From positions 49,206-113,205 of the forward strand of contig JAQVXV010000003.1 in the NCBI GenBank assembly GCA_028708945.1: a DNA stretch of 64,000 nt, written 5' to 3'. The notes below the pieces were generated by a model that saw nothing but the letters and a program-made list of their open reading frames with translations, was not told the origin of the DNA and made no database searches. Of the stretch, positions 1 to 9,081 are shown in pieces (the stretch's first letter is position 1; every line of letters begins with the position of its first letter). Made by a program: the position numbers and the translations under genes. The DNA comes from Bacilli bacterium. Lineage in GTDB: Bacteria > Bacillota_I > Bacilli_A > RF39 > UBA660.

Positions 1-458
1 ACATTAATATATATTTTTTTTTCGTCTATGTCTACTTTTTTTATAAAATTTAAGACATTTGGTACTAAATGTTTTTTATTATTACTTTTTATCACTAATA
101 TTTCTTGATTAGGGCCACTCATTATAGAATCTACCTTACCTATTAATTTATCATCATCATATACATCTAATCCGATTAAATCGTCATTAATAACCCCGAA
201 ATCAAATTCATCACGATCGACATATACTTCTTCACCTTTGTACATTAAAACATCTTCAATGCAATTTATACCTTCAAAAGTTACCATATCATAATTTTTA
301 TGGACCCTATAAGTTTTAATTTTTAATGGATTATTTAAAATATATAAATTATTATCTTTTTTAAATACATCTTCTTTATATTTAAAAGAAGATATAATTC
401 TAACTTCTCCTTTTAACCCATGAGTATTTACTAATTCACCAATATACACTAATCTCAT
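1..458 (-). CDS. rimM: 16S rRNA processing/ribosome maturation factor RimM (C-terminus cut by window edge)
   Basis: About 152 codons are visible from an ATG at 456-458; the frame is still open at base 1. The N-terminus carries the RimM signature VNTHGLKGEVRI, followed by a PRC-barrel-like half (around residues 85-150). RimM binds ribosomal protein S19 and assists maturation of the 30S head (family knowledge). The family is about 165-175 aa, so only the last residues are missing. The next gene downstream in transcription would lie outside the window. Its ATG overlaps the stop of the methyltransferase gene as ATGA, so the two are co-transcribed with the methyltransferase first. Confidence 0.88.
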   Translation of the reverse strand, partial: MRLVYIGELVNTHGLKGEVRIISSFKYKEDVFKKDNNLYILNNPLKIKTYRVHKNYDMVTFEGINCIEDVLMYKGEEVYVDRDEFDFGVINDDLIGLDVYDDDKLIGKVDSIMSGPNQEILVIKSNNKKHLVPNVLNFIKKVDIDEKKIYIN

Positions 459-1183
459 AAGTCACCTACCTCATATAAAATAATACTTGTTGCAACACCC
501 ACATTTAAGCTTTCGCATTTTTCACTCATTTTAATATAAATATATTCGTCACTTAAGTTTTGTATATCTTCACTTATACCATGACCTTCATTACCCATAA
601 CGATAACGAATTTAGAACTAAACTCAATATTTTTTAATTCGTTTCCATCTTCTACTTTTGTCGTATATATTTTATATCCAATGTTTTTTAAATGCATAAT
701 CATACTTTTAATATCCGTTATTACAATATTAATATTAAAAAGTAATCCTTGAGTACTTCTTAACACTTTAGAATTATATAAATCAACAGTATCTTCACTT
801 AAGATAATTGTATCGATATTAAACGCTACAGCACTTCTTATTATAGTTCCTAAATTACCAGGATCTTGAATATTATCTAAAACTAATATTTTATTACCTT
901 TGACAATATCTCTTTTTTTCATACATACTCCAACTATTTTAGTTGGACTATCTAGTTCGGTTATATACTTCATTACTTTAGAGTCAACTACTATTGTTTC
1001 AATATCTAATTCAAACTCGGTTCCTTCTAAAAGTATCAAGGTTTTTAAGTATCCATTTTGATACGCTAGAGTAACTAGATTCTTACCTTCTACCAAAAAA
1101 TTGTCCGATAAGTCTCTATACTTTTTGGTATTAAGTTTTTTAATTTCTTTTATTAAAGAATTTTCGTTTGAAGTATAAACCAT
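455..1183 (-). CDS. TrmH/SpoU-family RNA 2'-O-methyltransferase
   Basis: A SPOUT-fold methyltransferase of 242 aa. The N-terminal substrate-binding segment has the usual 'IKEIKKLNTKKYRD..FLVEG' pattern and the C-terminal half has the three knot motifs: NIQDPGNLGTIIRSA, VMGNEGHGIS and ESLNVGVATSIILYE. It would transfer a methyl group from SAM to a ribose 2'-OH of rRNA (or tRNA); the exact site cannot be read from the sequence. The start chosen is the ATG at 1183, with GGTGA eight bases upstream; a TTG six bases further upstream is possible. It overlaps rimM by four bases, which fits a translation-related operon. Confidence 0.85.
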   Translation of the reverse strand: MVYTSNENSLIKEIKKLNTKKYRDLSDNFLVEGKNLVTLAYQNGYLKTLILLEGTEFELDIETIVVDSKVMKYITELDSPTKIVGVCMKKRDIVKGNKILVLDNIQDPGNLGTIIRSAVAFNIDTIILSEDTVDLYNSKVLRSTQGLLFNINIVITDIKSMIMHLKNIGYKIYTTKVEDGNELKNIEFSSKFVIVMGNEGHGISEDIQNLSDEYIYIKMSEKCESLNVGVATSIILYEVGDL

Positions 1184-1411
1184 TTTCAAATCACCAATTT
1201 ATATTATACATTATAAACAACAATAAGTCCATAAAAAAAGTCGCTTGAAATTGACTTTAATTAGTTTTTTTAACATCTTTTTAAGTTTATTAATTACTTT
1301 TTTTTTTAATAAATTTTTGATTTATACTTCTTTATTAAGTCTTCAAAATCAAGTATATATAAATCTTTAAAGAATGGATTGTACTAAAGAGCAAACATCA
1401 AATGTCTACAT

Positions 1412-1434
1412 AAAAAAGAACATTACTGTTCTTT
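1412..1434 (-). terminator. Intrinsic terminator after the orphan glycosyltransferase
   Basis: An 8-bp perfect stem (aaagaaca/tgttcttt) with a TTAC/GTAA loop, followed on the minus strand by a run of T. It lies 40 bp past the stop of the glycosyltransferase at 1474. The rest of the 1190-1473 gap shows no gene; a weaker aaagtc/gacttt hairpin at about 1236-1257 is of unclear meaning. Confidence 0.7.
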
Positions 1435-1473
1435 ATGTTTGTTATTTACTATAATATTTACTAATTTGCAATT

Positions 1474-2472
1474 TTATAAGCTAAACATGAAAAGATAAAA
1501 TAAATTATGTTTGAGCAAGACAAACGATATATATGATCTTAATTGCATATTCTTAGAACTTACTAAATGTAAATTTTTTTTAAAATAATGATTTTTTCTT
1601 ATCTCTTTAAAGTTCTTTTTTATATCTTTTAATTTAAAATTATTAAAATACATTAAAAAAAAATTTTTTATTATGACACTATAATTAGCAGAAACCGCAA
1701 TGATTAAATATTTTTTTCCTAATTTGTTTTTCTTTAAAATATCTAATAAATATTCATTTACGTTAAGAAACTGTAAAGCATTTTTATATAGTAAATCTAA
1801 ATTATTGCAAGCGCTATTAGTGTTTTGAAAATAATAATATAAATTCTTAGTATATAAAGTAAAATCTGTTACCTTGGAAAATAACTCAATATAAAATATT
1901 TTGTCTTCCATAATTTTAATGTCACTTTTAAATTCAAAGGTAATTAAACTCTTTTTAATAAAAAGACAACATACAAAACAGTTTACTTCGCCACTTAAAA
2001 ATTTTGGCAATATTTCTTCTTTGATTTGTTTTTTGTTAAAAGTAGTTACGTCTTTATCTACAAAATTGTAAGTATTTCTATAGACAATATTATTTTCGAC
2101 TTTGCTAAAATTAAATAAAATTAAATCGCTTGTATCTTTTAAGGATACTAAATCAAAAACAGAGGTCTCTCCTATCCAATCATCAGCATCGACAAACATA
2201 ATGTATTCTCCGCTTGCAACTTTTAAACCAGTGTTTCTAGCTACACTTACACCTTCATTTATTTTGTTAATTAGTTTTATCCTTTTATCAGTTTTACCGA
2301 TTTTTTTTAAAACTTCATAACTATTATCTAAAGATCCATCATTAATACATATTATTTCAATATTTTTATATGTTTGATTAATTAAAGAATCCAAACATTT
2401 TTTAATATAATTTTCACAATTATAAATAGGTACTATAATACTAACTAAAACATCTTTTTTCCCCACAAGCAT
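1474..2472 (-). CDS. Glycosyltransferase family 2 protein
   Basis: 332 aa. The N-terminal GT-A domain is clear: VSIIVPIYNCENYI, then INDGSLDNS, GVSVARNTG and the metal-binding DxD in FVDADDW around residue 95. It should transfer a sugar from a nucleotide sugar onto a surface glycan precursor at the cytoplasmic face; donor and acceptor cannot be predicted. The C-terminal 200 residues are Phe/Tyr/Lys-rich without a recognised domain. The ATG at 2472 is preferred because GAGG lies six bases upstream; the ATG six bases earlier lacks a good site. It stands alone between two terminators. It is similar in its first 100 residues to the glycosyltransferase at 7903. Confidence 0.85.
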   Translation of the reverse strand: MLVGKKDVLVSIIVPIYNCENYIKKCLDSLINQTYKNIEIICINDGSLDNSYEVLKKIGKTDKRIKLINKINEGVSVARNTGLKVASGEYIMFVDADDWIGETSVFDLVSLKDTSDLILFNFSKVENNIVYRNTYNFVDKDVTTFNKKQIKEEILPKFLSGEVNCFVCCLFIKKSLITFEFKSDIKIMEDKIFYIELFSKVTDFTLYTKNLYYYFQNTNSACNNLDLLYKNALQFLNVNEYLLDILKKNKLGKKYLIIAVSANYSVIIKNFFLMYFNNFKLKDIKKNFKEIRKNHYFKKNLHLVSSKNMQLRSYISFVLLKHNLFYLFMFSL

Positions 2473-2533
2473 TACCATCCTCTATATTTATAATTATATC
2501 AAAAATGAATTGTTATTAAAAGTTTTTTAGCAC

Positions 2534-2567
2534 AAAAAAAGATTAAGAATTACTAAATCTTTTTTTC
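2534..2567 (-). terminator. Intrinsic terminator of the cps regulatory/sortase operon
   Basis: Stem aaaaagatt/aatcttttt around a roughly 11-base loop, U-rich on the minus strand. The stop codon of the membrane protein at 2543 lies inside the stem. Confidence 0.6.
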
Positions 2568-3280
2568 ATTATAAAATAAATTATTAAATAAATAACTCCA
2601 ATGACAATATTGTAGGTTTTATAATGAAGCCAAAGTGTTTGAATAAAGTCGGAAACTATATTATTTAAATAATAAAAAGACGAAAAATTTATCATTAAAA
2701 ATAAGGTTAGCAATAACATAAAACTAGTACTAAAAACAATTACGATATTTTCTTTTCTAAATAAATATATAATTAGATTTATTAATACCAATACAATTAT
2801 TAAGACAATTGGCAATATTTTAACATTACTTATATAAGGCGCTAATAAATTCATTTCATCTAATAAGAACAAATTTGAAACATATATTTCACTTAAGTTA
2901 TTACTTATATCAGATATTGATTCTCTATTTACTTCTAAACCTTTATCTTCTAATTTATAGTTTATTTCTAGATTTAAGAATTCATGCATTCTATTTTTAA
3001 TAACTTTTTTATCGATTTTCTTTCCTTGATAAAAATTTTCTAAACTACGATTAATATCACTTTTAATTTGTTCTTTAGTAACTACCTCTTTATAAAACTC
3101 TGAATCAATATAAGATTGCATTAAAGTAGATATGTTTTGTTCTGTTTTATCGTAATACTTACTCTTAATTAACACATTATCAATACTTCTTTTATTAAAG
3201 ACAATTATAAAACTTAATATTAAACTTAATATTACTAAAAGAATTATTCCTAATAGTGAACCAATTATCTTTTTAATCAT
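2543..3280 (-). CDS. Membrane protein of unknown function, four predicted TM segments
   Basis: 245 aa, no family recognised. One transmembrane segment lies at the N-terminus (about residues 5-30), followed by about 110 polar, helix-prone residues, then three transmembrane segments near 155-180, 185-205 and 220-240. The same layout occurs in the plus-strand protein at 61659. The ATG at 3280 has AGGTGA at the right distance and overlaps the sortase stop by eight bases, so it is the last gene of the cpsC-cpsD-cpsB-sortase operon. Its role may be linked to capsule attachment or sortase function by position only. Confidence 0.6.
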   Translation of the reverse strand: MIKKIIGSLLGIILLVILSLILSFIIVFNKRSIDNVLIKSKYYDKTEQNISTLMQSYIDSEFYKEVVTKEQIKSDINRSLENFYQGKKIDKKVIKNRMHEFLNLEINYKLEDKGLEVNRESISDISNNLSEIYVSNLFLLDEMNLLAPYISNVKILPIVLIIVLVLINLIIYLFRKENIVIVFSTSFMLLLTLFLMINFSSFYYLNNIVSDFIQTLWLHYKTYNIVIGVIYLIIYFIMKKRFSNS

Positions 3281-4463
3281 TAGAATCACCTAACCAATCA
3301 GATTCTTCTAAAGTAGCATAGACAACCATTCTCTTGCTACCATAAATAACATTACTAAAAGGATAACAAGTATATAGTACTAATACTTCTTTATTACCTT
3401 TTAGATAGACACTATCAAAATCAATATCATCGATTATTTTAGTATCATTAACTTTATAATTAAAGGTCCCATAGGTAGTTTCAACAATAATTGAAGTATC
3501 CATTTTAATATCTTTTAAATTGTTTAAAAAATCTTTAGAATTATGACCACTATAAACAATAGTACCACCTTCACCTGGCAATAGTGTTGCTGTATCATGA
3601 CCTATATATTTATTTAGTAGTTCTTTATTATCTCCAAACGCTACTTCTAATTTAATCCCTAAATTAGGAATATAGAGATTACCATAAGTATCTCCATAAC
3701 GAGGATATCTAATAATTGATTTATTTTTTGTAACAATTTCTTTTGATTCTTGATTAGAACTAATTTTTTTAAATAAATTAAAATAGTTACTTATTTCTTT
3801 AATGTCTTTAGAAAATATTACAGATACTATTAAAATTATAAACAAGGTATATCCTAAAGATATTAACATATCTTTAAGAATTATAGGTTTTATAAATTTT
3901 ATTAGAATTAAAACAATTAATAATAATACAAATATAATACTTATCTGAATACTAGGACCCGTATAAGTAAGTTTAGTTTTCTCAAGTGAAAGTTCATTTA
4001 CTAATTGTCCTTGATCATATATTGCAATTTTTTTATCAGCTTTATCAATAAAAATGCCAGAATTTTTGTTATCTTGTTTTTCATCGTTCAAATTTTTAGC
4101 ACCAGTAATAATATTAGATCCTTCTACTAATGAATTAAAAACAGTTCTTTTTTCTTCTGAGGTTAATTTTGAAGTATCACTTAACTTACATACTTCTTTT
4201 TTGTTTAACAAATCAATAGCAGTATTCAAATGGTTTAAAATTGACTTTATTTCAGATTCAGATAGATCTTTTTCCTTTACTAATCTAGTATATGTTTTAC
4301 TGTAACTTTGAAATAGTACAGATGAAGATCCATCACATGTCTTTTGGCTATTTACTAAATCAAAAATATCGTCTTTAGTAAGAGCATTTATAGGAGACAT
4401 CAAAAAGAAAAAGATAAAACTAAAGAATATACATCTTACAATTTTATCTTTTACTTTATTCAT
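3273..4463 (-). CDS. Sortase with an extra N-terminal extracytoplasmic domain
   Basis: 396 aa. A signal or anchor segment (residues about 9-28) is followed by a roughly 120-residue outside domain with two cysteines (near 43 and 97) that could form a disulfide, then two closely spaced transmembrane segments (about 173-215), and the sortase barrel at about 250-390. Catalytic residues are visible: His in YSGHN (about 305), Cys in LYTCYPF (about 365) and Arg in GSKRMVV (about 377). The TCYPF motif resembles class C/D sortases (family knowledge). Sortases cleave a sorting signal and attach the protein to peptidoglycan or another subunit. No LPxTG-type substrate is found in this window. It overlaps cpsB by eight bases. 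Confidence 0.85.
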   Translation of the reverse strand: MNKVKDKIVRCIFFSFIFFFLMSPINALTKDDIFDLVNSQKTCDGSSSVLFQSYSKTYTRLVKEKDLSESEIKSILNHLNTAIDLLNKKEVCKLSDTSKLTSEEKRTVFNSLVEGSNIITGAKNLNDEKQDNKNSGIFIDKADKKIAIYDQGQLVNELSLEKTKLTYTGPSIQISIIFVLLLIVLILIKFIKPIILKDMLISLGYTLFIILIVSVIFSKDIKEISNYFNLFKKISSNQESKEIVTKNKSIIRYPRYGDTYGNLYIPNLGIKLEVAFGDNKELLNKYIGHDTATLLPGEGGTIVYSGHNSKDFLNNLKDIKMDTSIIVETTYGTFNYKVNDTKIIDDIDFDSVYLKGNKEVLVLYTCYPFSNVIYGSKRMVVYATLEESDWLGDSND

Positions 4464-5193
4464 AAACTTTCACTCTCTTCTTTATCTCTTTATTTTCTAA
4501 TACTTGTTTAGCGTTATAGTGCATTAATTCATCTATTAAAGATGGTTTGATACGATTGATTATTTTTTTAGTTTCTTCTACTTTAGAATATAGATTGTTA
4601 TGATGAGTATCACTACTAATAAAATGAACAAGATTTAACTTTAATAATTTAAGTGCTGTCTTTTTAGTTTGTTTACCAAAAGCACCGATAAGACTACCGA
4701 TATTTACTTGTAATAAAGCCCCACTTTGTACAAGATCAAAAGCTTTGTTAATGTTATCAATAATATAATGGTATCTTTCTGGATGGGCTATAATAGGTAT
4801 TATATCATTTTCGACTAAAGTTTTTATAATATCGAGAGTGTTTTTATTTTCACTTACCATTGGTAATTCTAATAATAAATATTTAGAATCATTAATGGTC
4901 GTTATTTTTTTTTGTTCTAATAACTTTAATAAGTTTTTAGAAAGATAGGCTTCATTACCTAAATATAGGTTTATATCGATTCCTTTTTTTAAACACTTTG
5001 ATTTAATAAGCTCTAATTTTTTAGTGTTGCTAAGAACATCACTTTGATAGATACTACCCTCAATATAATGTGGTGTTAGTACTAATGAGTCATAACCATT
5101 ATTATATGCAGACTCTATTAGTTGAACACTTTGATTTATATCGACAGTACCATCATCGGTGTCATAGAGCAAATGCGAGTGCAAATCGATCAT
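4456..5193 (-). CDS. cpsB: Tyrosine-protein phosphatase of the CpsB/YwqE (PHP) family
   Basis: 245 aa, the usual family size. Metal ligands of the PHP fold are seen: MIDLHSHLLY and DDG at the N-terminus, LTPHY near residue 40, IIAHPERY near 135 and SSDTHH near 195. CpsB enzymes remove phosphate from the tyrosine cluster of the CpsD kinase and so control chain length and export of capsule (family knowledge). The gene sits directly downstream of cpsD (12-bp gap), as in streptococci. The ATG at 5193 follows AAGGGGGT. Confidence 0.9.
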   Translation of the reverse strand: MIDLHSHLLYDTDDGTVDINQSVQLIESAYNNGYDSLVLTPHYIEGSIYQSDVLSNTKKLELIKSKCLKKGIDINLYLGNEAYLSKNLLKLLEQKKITTINDSKYLLLELPMVSENKNTLDIIKTLVENDIIPIIAHPERYHYIIDNINKAFDLVQSGALLQVNIGSLIGAFGKQTKKTALKLLKLNLVHFISSDTHHNNLYSKVEETKKIINRIKPSLIDELMHYNAKQVLENKEIKKRVKVYE

Positions 5194-5205
5194 TTAATTA
5201 CCCCC

Positions 5206-5871
5206 TTATTGGTAATATTTTCCGTAATAACTTTTTTTAGAAGTTTTTTTATTATTAAGAACAACCCCTGCAATATTACCACCAGCATTTAAGATGGCTT
5301 TTTTAGCGTTTATAAGCTCTTTAATTTCTGTTTTTCTATGAGTGGTTACAATAACTGTCTCATCTACTAATTTAGTTAAAACAACGGAATCAGATACTAC
5401 ATTTATAGGGGGTGAATCTAATATTACTAAGTCATATGAACTTTTAGCTTTTTCGATAAATTCTTGGAATTTTGAAGAAGATAATAGTTCAAGTGGATTT
5501 GGTGGTACTGTTCCTAGTGTTATAAGACTAACATTAGGAATAGCAGTTTTTTTAACAAATGGTTTAATTTCTATCTTCTCACCTTCTATTAGCATATCTG
5601 ATAGTCCTTTATCATTAGTTAAACCAAATATTTTATCTAATCTTCCTTTACGCATATCACAGTCTACTAATAATACTTTATAATCAGATTGTGAAAATGC
5701 GATTGCTAAATTACTAGAAATAAAACTTTTTCCCTCTCCTTGAATTGAACTAGTAACTAGGATTGTTTTTAGTTTTTTATCTATAGATGAGAATAATAAG
5801 TTAGTACGAACTCCTTTGATGCTTTCTGAAATTATTGATTTAGGATTATCGTAAGTAATAAGTTCTTTCAT
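5206..5871 (-). CDS. cpsD: CpsD/CapB-type capsule tyrosine autokinase
   Basis: 221 aa. A BY-kinase: Walker A SIQGEGKSFISSNLA (residues about 41-55), Walker A' VLLVDCDMRKGR, Walker B LVILDSPP, and a C-terminal tyrosine cluster (KKSYYGKYYQ) that is the autophosphorylation site. It works with the membrane co-polymerase CpsC and is reset by CpsB; all three are adjacent and in the canonical order. The ATG at 5871 has a GTGGG-like site seven bases upstream; a GTG at 5883 would overlap cpsC. Confidence 0.9.
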   Translation of the reverse strand: MKELITYDNPKSIISESIKGVRTNLLFSSIDKKLKTILVTSSIQGEGKSFISSNLAIAFSQSDYKVLLVDCDMRKGRLDKIFGLTNDKGLSDMLIEGEKIEIKPFVKKTAIPNVSLITLGTVPPNPLELLSSSKFQEFIEKAKSSYDLVILDSPPINVVSDSVVLTKLVDETVIVTTHRKTEIKELINAKKAILNAGGNIAGVVLNNKKTSKKSYYGKYYQ

Positions 5872-5872
5872 A

Positions 5873-6556
5873 TTATCGCCCACTTTCTATTGTAGGTATA
5901 ACACCTATTACTGGTAGTTCGACTATTTTTTCAATGTCTTCTTCACCTTTAATGCTATTATCAAAGTAATAGATTATAAAAACTGTTCCTAAAGATATTA
6001 CAAATCCAAGTAAAATAACGATTGCCATTTGTTTAGTTAAATTAACATTGTAAGCTTCAATTGGCAATTCAGCTTTTTCAATGATCGATAAATTTTCAAT
6101 GTTATATATTTCTTTTACTCTTTCACTGAATATAATTGCTACAGCATTCGCAATTGAACTAGTCTCTTCTTTTACTTCGCTTTTAACGGTTATTTTAATT
6201 AATTCGGTGTCTTTAACAGATGATACTTCAATCATGTCCGTTAAAGTTTTTTCATTATAATCTAATTTTAAGGTATCAATTGTATCTTTTAATACTGGTC
6301 TACTTTTTATAATTTCACGATAAGTAGACACTAAATTACGATTGATTGTTAAATCTCCTTGTGTAATAGCACTATTCTCTTGAGTGTTATCAGTTATACG
6401 AGTAAGCACTAATGTAGTATATGCTTGATACTTAGGTTTTTGAATAAAGGCTAAGAAAAAAGCTCCTATACTAATAACTATTAATAAAATAATAATAATT
6501 AAATAAATTTTTGAAATAAAATATTCAAATAAATCTTTTATATCTATTTCTTCCAT
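5873..6556 (-). CDS. cpsC: Capsule chain-length determinant/co-polymerase CpsC (Wzz family)
   Basis: 227 aa. Transmembrane helices at about 17-37 and 175-195 enclose an extracytoplasmic domain with the Wzz look (QAYTTLVLTRITD at the start, STYREIIKSRPVL in the middle). The short cytoplasmic tail after the second helix would activate the CpsD kinase. First gene of the cpsC-cpsD-cpsB-sortase-membrane-protein operon, with a clear promoter just upstream. Confidence 0.88.
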   Translation of the reverse strand: MEEIDIKDLFEYFISKIYLIIIILLIVISIGAFFLAFIQKPKYQAYTTLVLTRITDNTQENSAITQGDLTINRNLVSTYREIIKSRPVLKDTIDTLKLDYNEKTLTDMIEVSSVKDTELIKITVKSEVKEETSSIANAVAIIFSERVKEIYNIENLSIIEKAELPIEAYNVNLTKQMAIVILLGFVISLGTVFIIYYFDNSIKGEEDIEKIVELPVIGVIPTIESGR

Positions 6557-6578
6557 AATACATCTCCATTCATAAGTA

Positions 6579-6607
6579 ATTATACAAGATACTAAGGTAA
6601 ATTACAA
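6579..6607 (-). promoter_or_regulatory. Sigma-A-type promoter of the cpsC operon
   Basis: On the minus strand: -35 TTGTAA (6607-6602), 17-bp spacer, -10 TATAAT (6584-6579). The -35 overlaps the stop codon of the upstream nuclease gene. The first start codon is about 23 bp downstream of the -10. Confidence 0.65.
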
Positions 6608-7363
6608 GGAATTTGCCTTTAGTATTTTCTTTAATTTTTTCTTAAAAAGTTTTCTATTTGTAAAGTATAATATTATTAAAAATACGATTGTTATAATGTA
6701 ATAATAATTAAATTCTTTTTCAAAGACTGCCTTTAATTTTATGTCTTCATTTATTTTAGTATTAAAATCAAATTCTTGATTATTATGTTCCCATCTTATA
6801 AATTTGTAACCTTCTTTTATAGGTTCAAAGTATTTAACAGAGGTGTTTTTTAATACTTTTTTTGTAATTATTTTTTTATCTATTTCAAATTCAACGCTAT
6901 AGATTGTGTTCCAAAGTCCTAGATTAGACTCTTTAGCGCTTTTTTCTAAACTATACAAATTATTAAGATATTTATAGTCACCGTATATATACTCCACTTT
7001 AGCATAGCCCAAACTGATTAATTCTTCTTGTAATAATACATCATCAACCCAGATCCATGCTAAGACTCTTTTATATTTATCATAAAGTTCACTGTTATCA
7101 TCGTATTCTAGTTTAATAATTGAAGCATTTTTTATCCTATCACAAGTATAATCACTTGCAAGTTCCCCTACTGGATCTACTTCTTTATTAGGGTGAACTG
7201 TCTCAGGTGTATCAATAGCTAAAAATCTTACTTTTATTATTTCTGAATCTAATATAAAACTAGCAGTATCTCCATCAATACACTCATTAAAAGATACAAT
7301 ATCCATAGCTTTAACAGTTGATAAACTTAAAAATATTAATATTATACTAAATAACTTTTTCAT
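6602..7363 (-). CDS. Membrane-anchored extracellular nuclease (staphylococcal nuclease fold)
   Basis: 253 aa. Signal peptide (residues 1-19), then a thermonuclease domain with all catalytic positions: Asp32, Arg46, Asp51, Glu54 (VRFLAIDTPET) and Arg99 (YKRVLAWIW), matching D21/R35/D40/E43/R87 of the S. aureus enzyme. Residues about 165-215 look like an InlB B-repeat/Flg_new unit (EGYKFIRWEHNNQEFDF). A C-terminal helix (about 220-240) followed by lysines anchors it to the membrane. It would degrade DNA or RNA at the cell surface for scavenging or defence. It overlaps the VanZ-like gene by 17 bp. Confidence 0.85.
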   Translation of the reverse strand: MKKLFSIILIFLSLSTVKAMDIVSFNECIDGDTASFILDSEIIKVRFLAIDTPETVHPNKEVDPVGELASDYTCDRIKNASIIKLEYDDNSELYDKYKRVLAWIWVDDVLLQEELISLGYAKVEYIYGDYKYLNNLYSLEKSAKESNLGLWNTIYSVEFEIDKKIITKKVLKNTSVKYFEPIKEGYKFIRWEHNNQEFDFNTKINEDIKLKAVFEKEFNYYYIITIVFLIILYFTNRKLFKKKLKKILKANSL

Positions 7364-7823
7364 TTAACTTCTTCCTTTTACTAATCATTATAATTATTAA
7401 TACCCCTACTATAGCCCCAAAGGTATCAAGTAAACAGTCTGTTAATAAAGAACTTCTATCAAAAGTAAACATTTGATTTACTTCATCTATAACAGATACT
7501 ATAAAACAAATACCTATAGTTAATAAAAACATTCTTTTTTTCTTATAAAACCTTAAATGATTTATTAATAATAAAGATAATATTAAATACTCTGAAAAGT
7601 GTGCTGTTTTTCTAAAGTAATAATGAATTTTATTAAATAAGCTTAAAGGATCTGATTTTTTTTCAATAGTTAATTCATGTTCTGGCAATATATTTGTTTT
7701 TTCAATGGTATTACTTAATATATCTTTACTCATACCATTACTAGTTGTTCCTGACATACTAGAAAATCCAAATATAACAATAGTCCATATTACTACTAAT
7801 AACAAACTTAAACTTTTATTCAT
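7347..7823 (-). CDS. VanZ-like membrane protein
   Basis: 158 aa with four predicted transmembrane helices and the VanZ-family pattern: VIWTIVIFGFSS...SG near the N-terminus, KTAHFSEYLILSLLL in the middle and SVIDEVNQMF followed by DCLLDTFGAIVGV near the end. The molecular function of VanZ-like proteins is poorly defined; the type member gives low-level teicoplanin resistance. The ATG at 7823 is chosen because GGAGGG lies four bases upstream; an ATG 12 bases earlier is less likely. It heads a two-gene unit with the nuclease. Confidence 0.8.
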   Translation of the reverse strand: MNKSLSLLLVVIWTIVIFGFSSMSGTTSNGMSKDILSNTIEKTNILPEHELTIEKKSDPLSLFNKIHYYFRKTAHFSEYLILSLLLINHLRFYKKKRMFLLTIGICFIVSVIDEVNQMFTFDRSSLLTDCLLDTFGAIVGVLIIIMISKRKKLNEKVI

Positions 7824-7885
7824 GATACCCTCCATATTTAATACTCATATATAATTATATATTATTTATGCTTTAATTAAAAGAA

Positions 7886-7904
7886 AAAAGGTAATTAACC
7901 TTTT
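7886..7904 (-). terminator. Intrinsic terminator of the main polysaccharide operon
   Basis: Stem aaaagg/cctttt with a seven-base loop and a T-run on the minus strand. It overlaps the stop codon of the glycosyltransferase at 7903. Confidence 0.65.
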
Positions 7905-8988
7905 AGGATTTTTTTAATTTAGAATACATATTAGATAATTTAGTTAAAGTAAAAAGCATTATAGAATTTTTAGAAAACATATATTTAATATATGTTTTTT
8001 TATAAAATACCTTAACTTTAAATAAGTCAAGTGACTTATTTAAATCTCTTGTATTTAATTCATAATAACTTTTTAATGATTCTACTATTTTAGGATGAGA
8101 ACAAATTGATTTAATGGTTTTTAATTTATTGTACAAAGATTTTTTATTATCTTTATGAACCTCGTTCTTTATAGAACCAATCCCTATATTAATATAACGA
8201 TAAATAAGTCTAGTTTTTGATTCGTCATAAAGATTTTTACTTATCAAATATTTTTCAATAATATTAACAACTTCTAATCTTAACTTTAAAGAATCTTCTC
8301 TATATTTTGTAGCTGCAGTATTATCTTCTATGCAATAATGATAATAATTTTCTTTATCAATGCATATTGTTTTTGCAATCGAAAAAATTTTAATACAAAA
8401 AATTAAATCTTCCATAAAGGGAATGCCAGGAGGAAAAATAATTTTATGTTTATACAAAAAATTTCTATTTATTAATAATCTCCAAACACTTCCCATTATA
8501 ATTTGGCTATTATTTAATATGCATTCCGGAGCTATCATATCTAAAACTATTTTATTATAAATATTCTTATCAGTTATAACTGCTTCTTTAACTCCTAAAT
8601 TAATAGGCATTATTCTATTATTATAATTATGATAATAATTACAAATACATATATTTGATTTGGTTTCAATGCATTTATTATACATATTAGAATACATTTC
8701 TTTCTCTATCCAATCGTCTGGATCAACAAATCCAATATATTCACCTTTAGCAACTAATATTCCATTGTTTCTTGCAACAGATACTCCGGCATTTTTTTGA
8801 TCAATTACCTTTACTCTATTATCTAACTTCTCAAACTTCCTACAAATATTTATACTATTATCTTTAGAACCATCATTTACAAGAATTATTTCTATATTTT
8901 TTAAAGTTTGATTCAATATACTACTTATAGATTTTTCTAAATATTTCTCCTTATTATATATGGGAACTATTATACTTACTTTGGGCAT
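7903..8988 (-). CDS. Glycosyltransferase family 2 protein
   Basis: 361 aa. GT-A domain at residues 1-110: PKVSIIVPIYNKEKYL, LVNDGSKDNS, GVSVARNNG and a DxD-type FVDPDDW. The C-terminal part holds the acceptor-side region common to capsule GT2 enzymes (about 165-190, PFMEDLIFCIKIF). Last gene of the operon that starts at 15852, preceded by a 93-bp gap and followed by a terminator. The ATG at 8988 is used (GGAG eight bases upstream). Specificity is unknown. Confidence 0.85.
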   Translation of the reverse strand: MPKVSIIVPIYNKEKYLEKSISSILNQTLKNIEIILVNDGSKDNSINICRKFEKLDNRVKVIDQKNAGVSVARNNGILVAKGEYIGFVDPDDWIEKEMYSNMYNKCIETKSNICICNYYHNYNNRIMPINLGVKEAVITDKNIYNKIVLDMIAPECILNNSQIIMGSVWRLLINRNFLYKHKIIFPPGIPFMEDLIFCIKIFSIAKTICIDKENYYHYCIEDNTAATKYREDSLKLRLEVVNIIEKYLISKNLYDESKTRLIYRYINIGIGSIKNEVHKDNKKSLYNKLKTIKSICSHPKIVESLKSYYELNTRDLNKSLDLFKVKVFYKKTYIKYMFSKNSIMLFTLTKLSNMYSKLKKS

Positions 8989-9081
8989 TAAATACACTCC
9001 TTACAATTTTTTGTTCTTTTTGTGTTTAAAAATATTGTTTTATTCTATATTATTTAAATCTTATACTACTATGTATTTTTA

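Noticed and set aside
1236..1257. Hairpin between the methyltransferase and the orphan glycosyltransferase as a regulatory RNA
   Set aside because: Stem of only six pairs with a ten-base loop; not enough to separate it from chance in AT-rich DNA.
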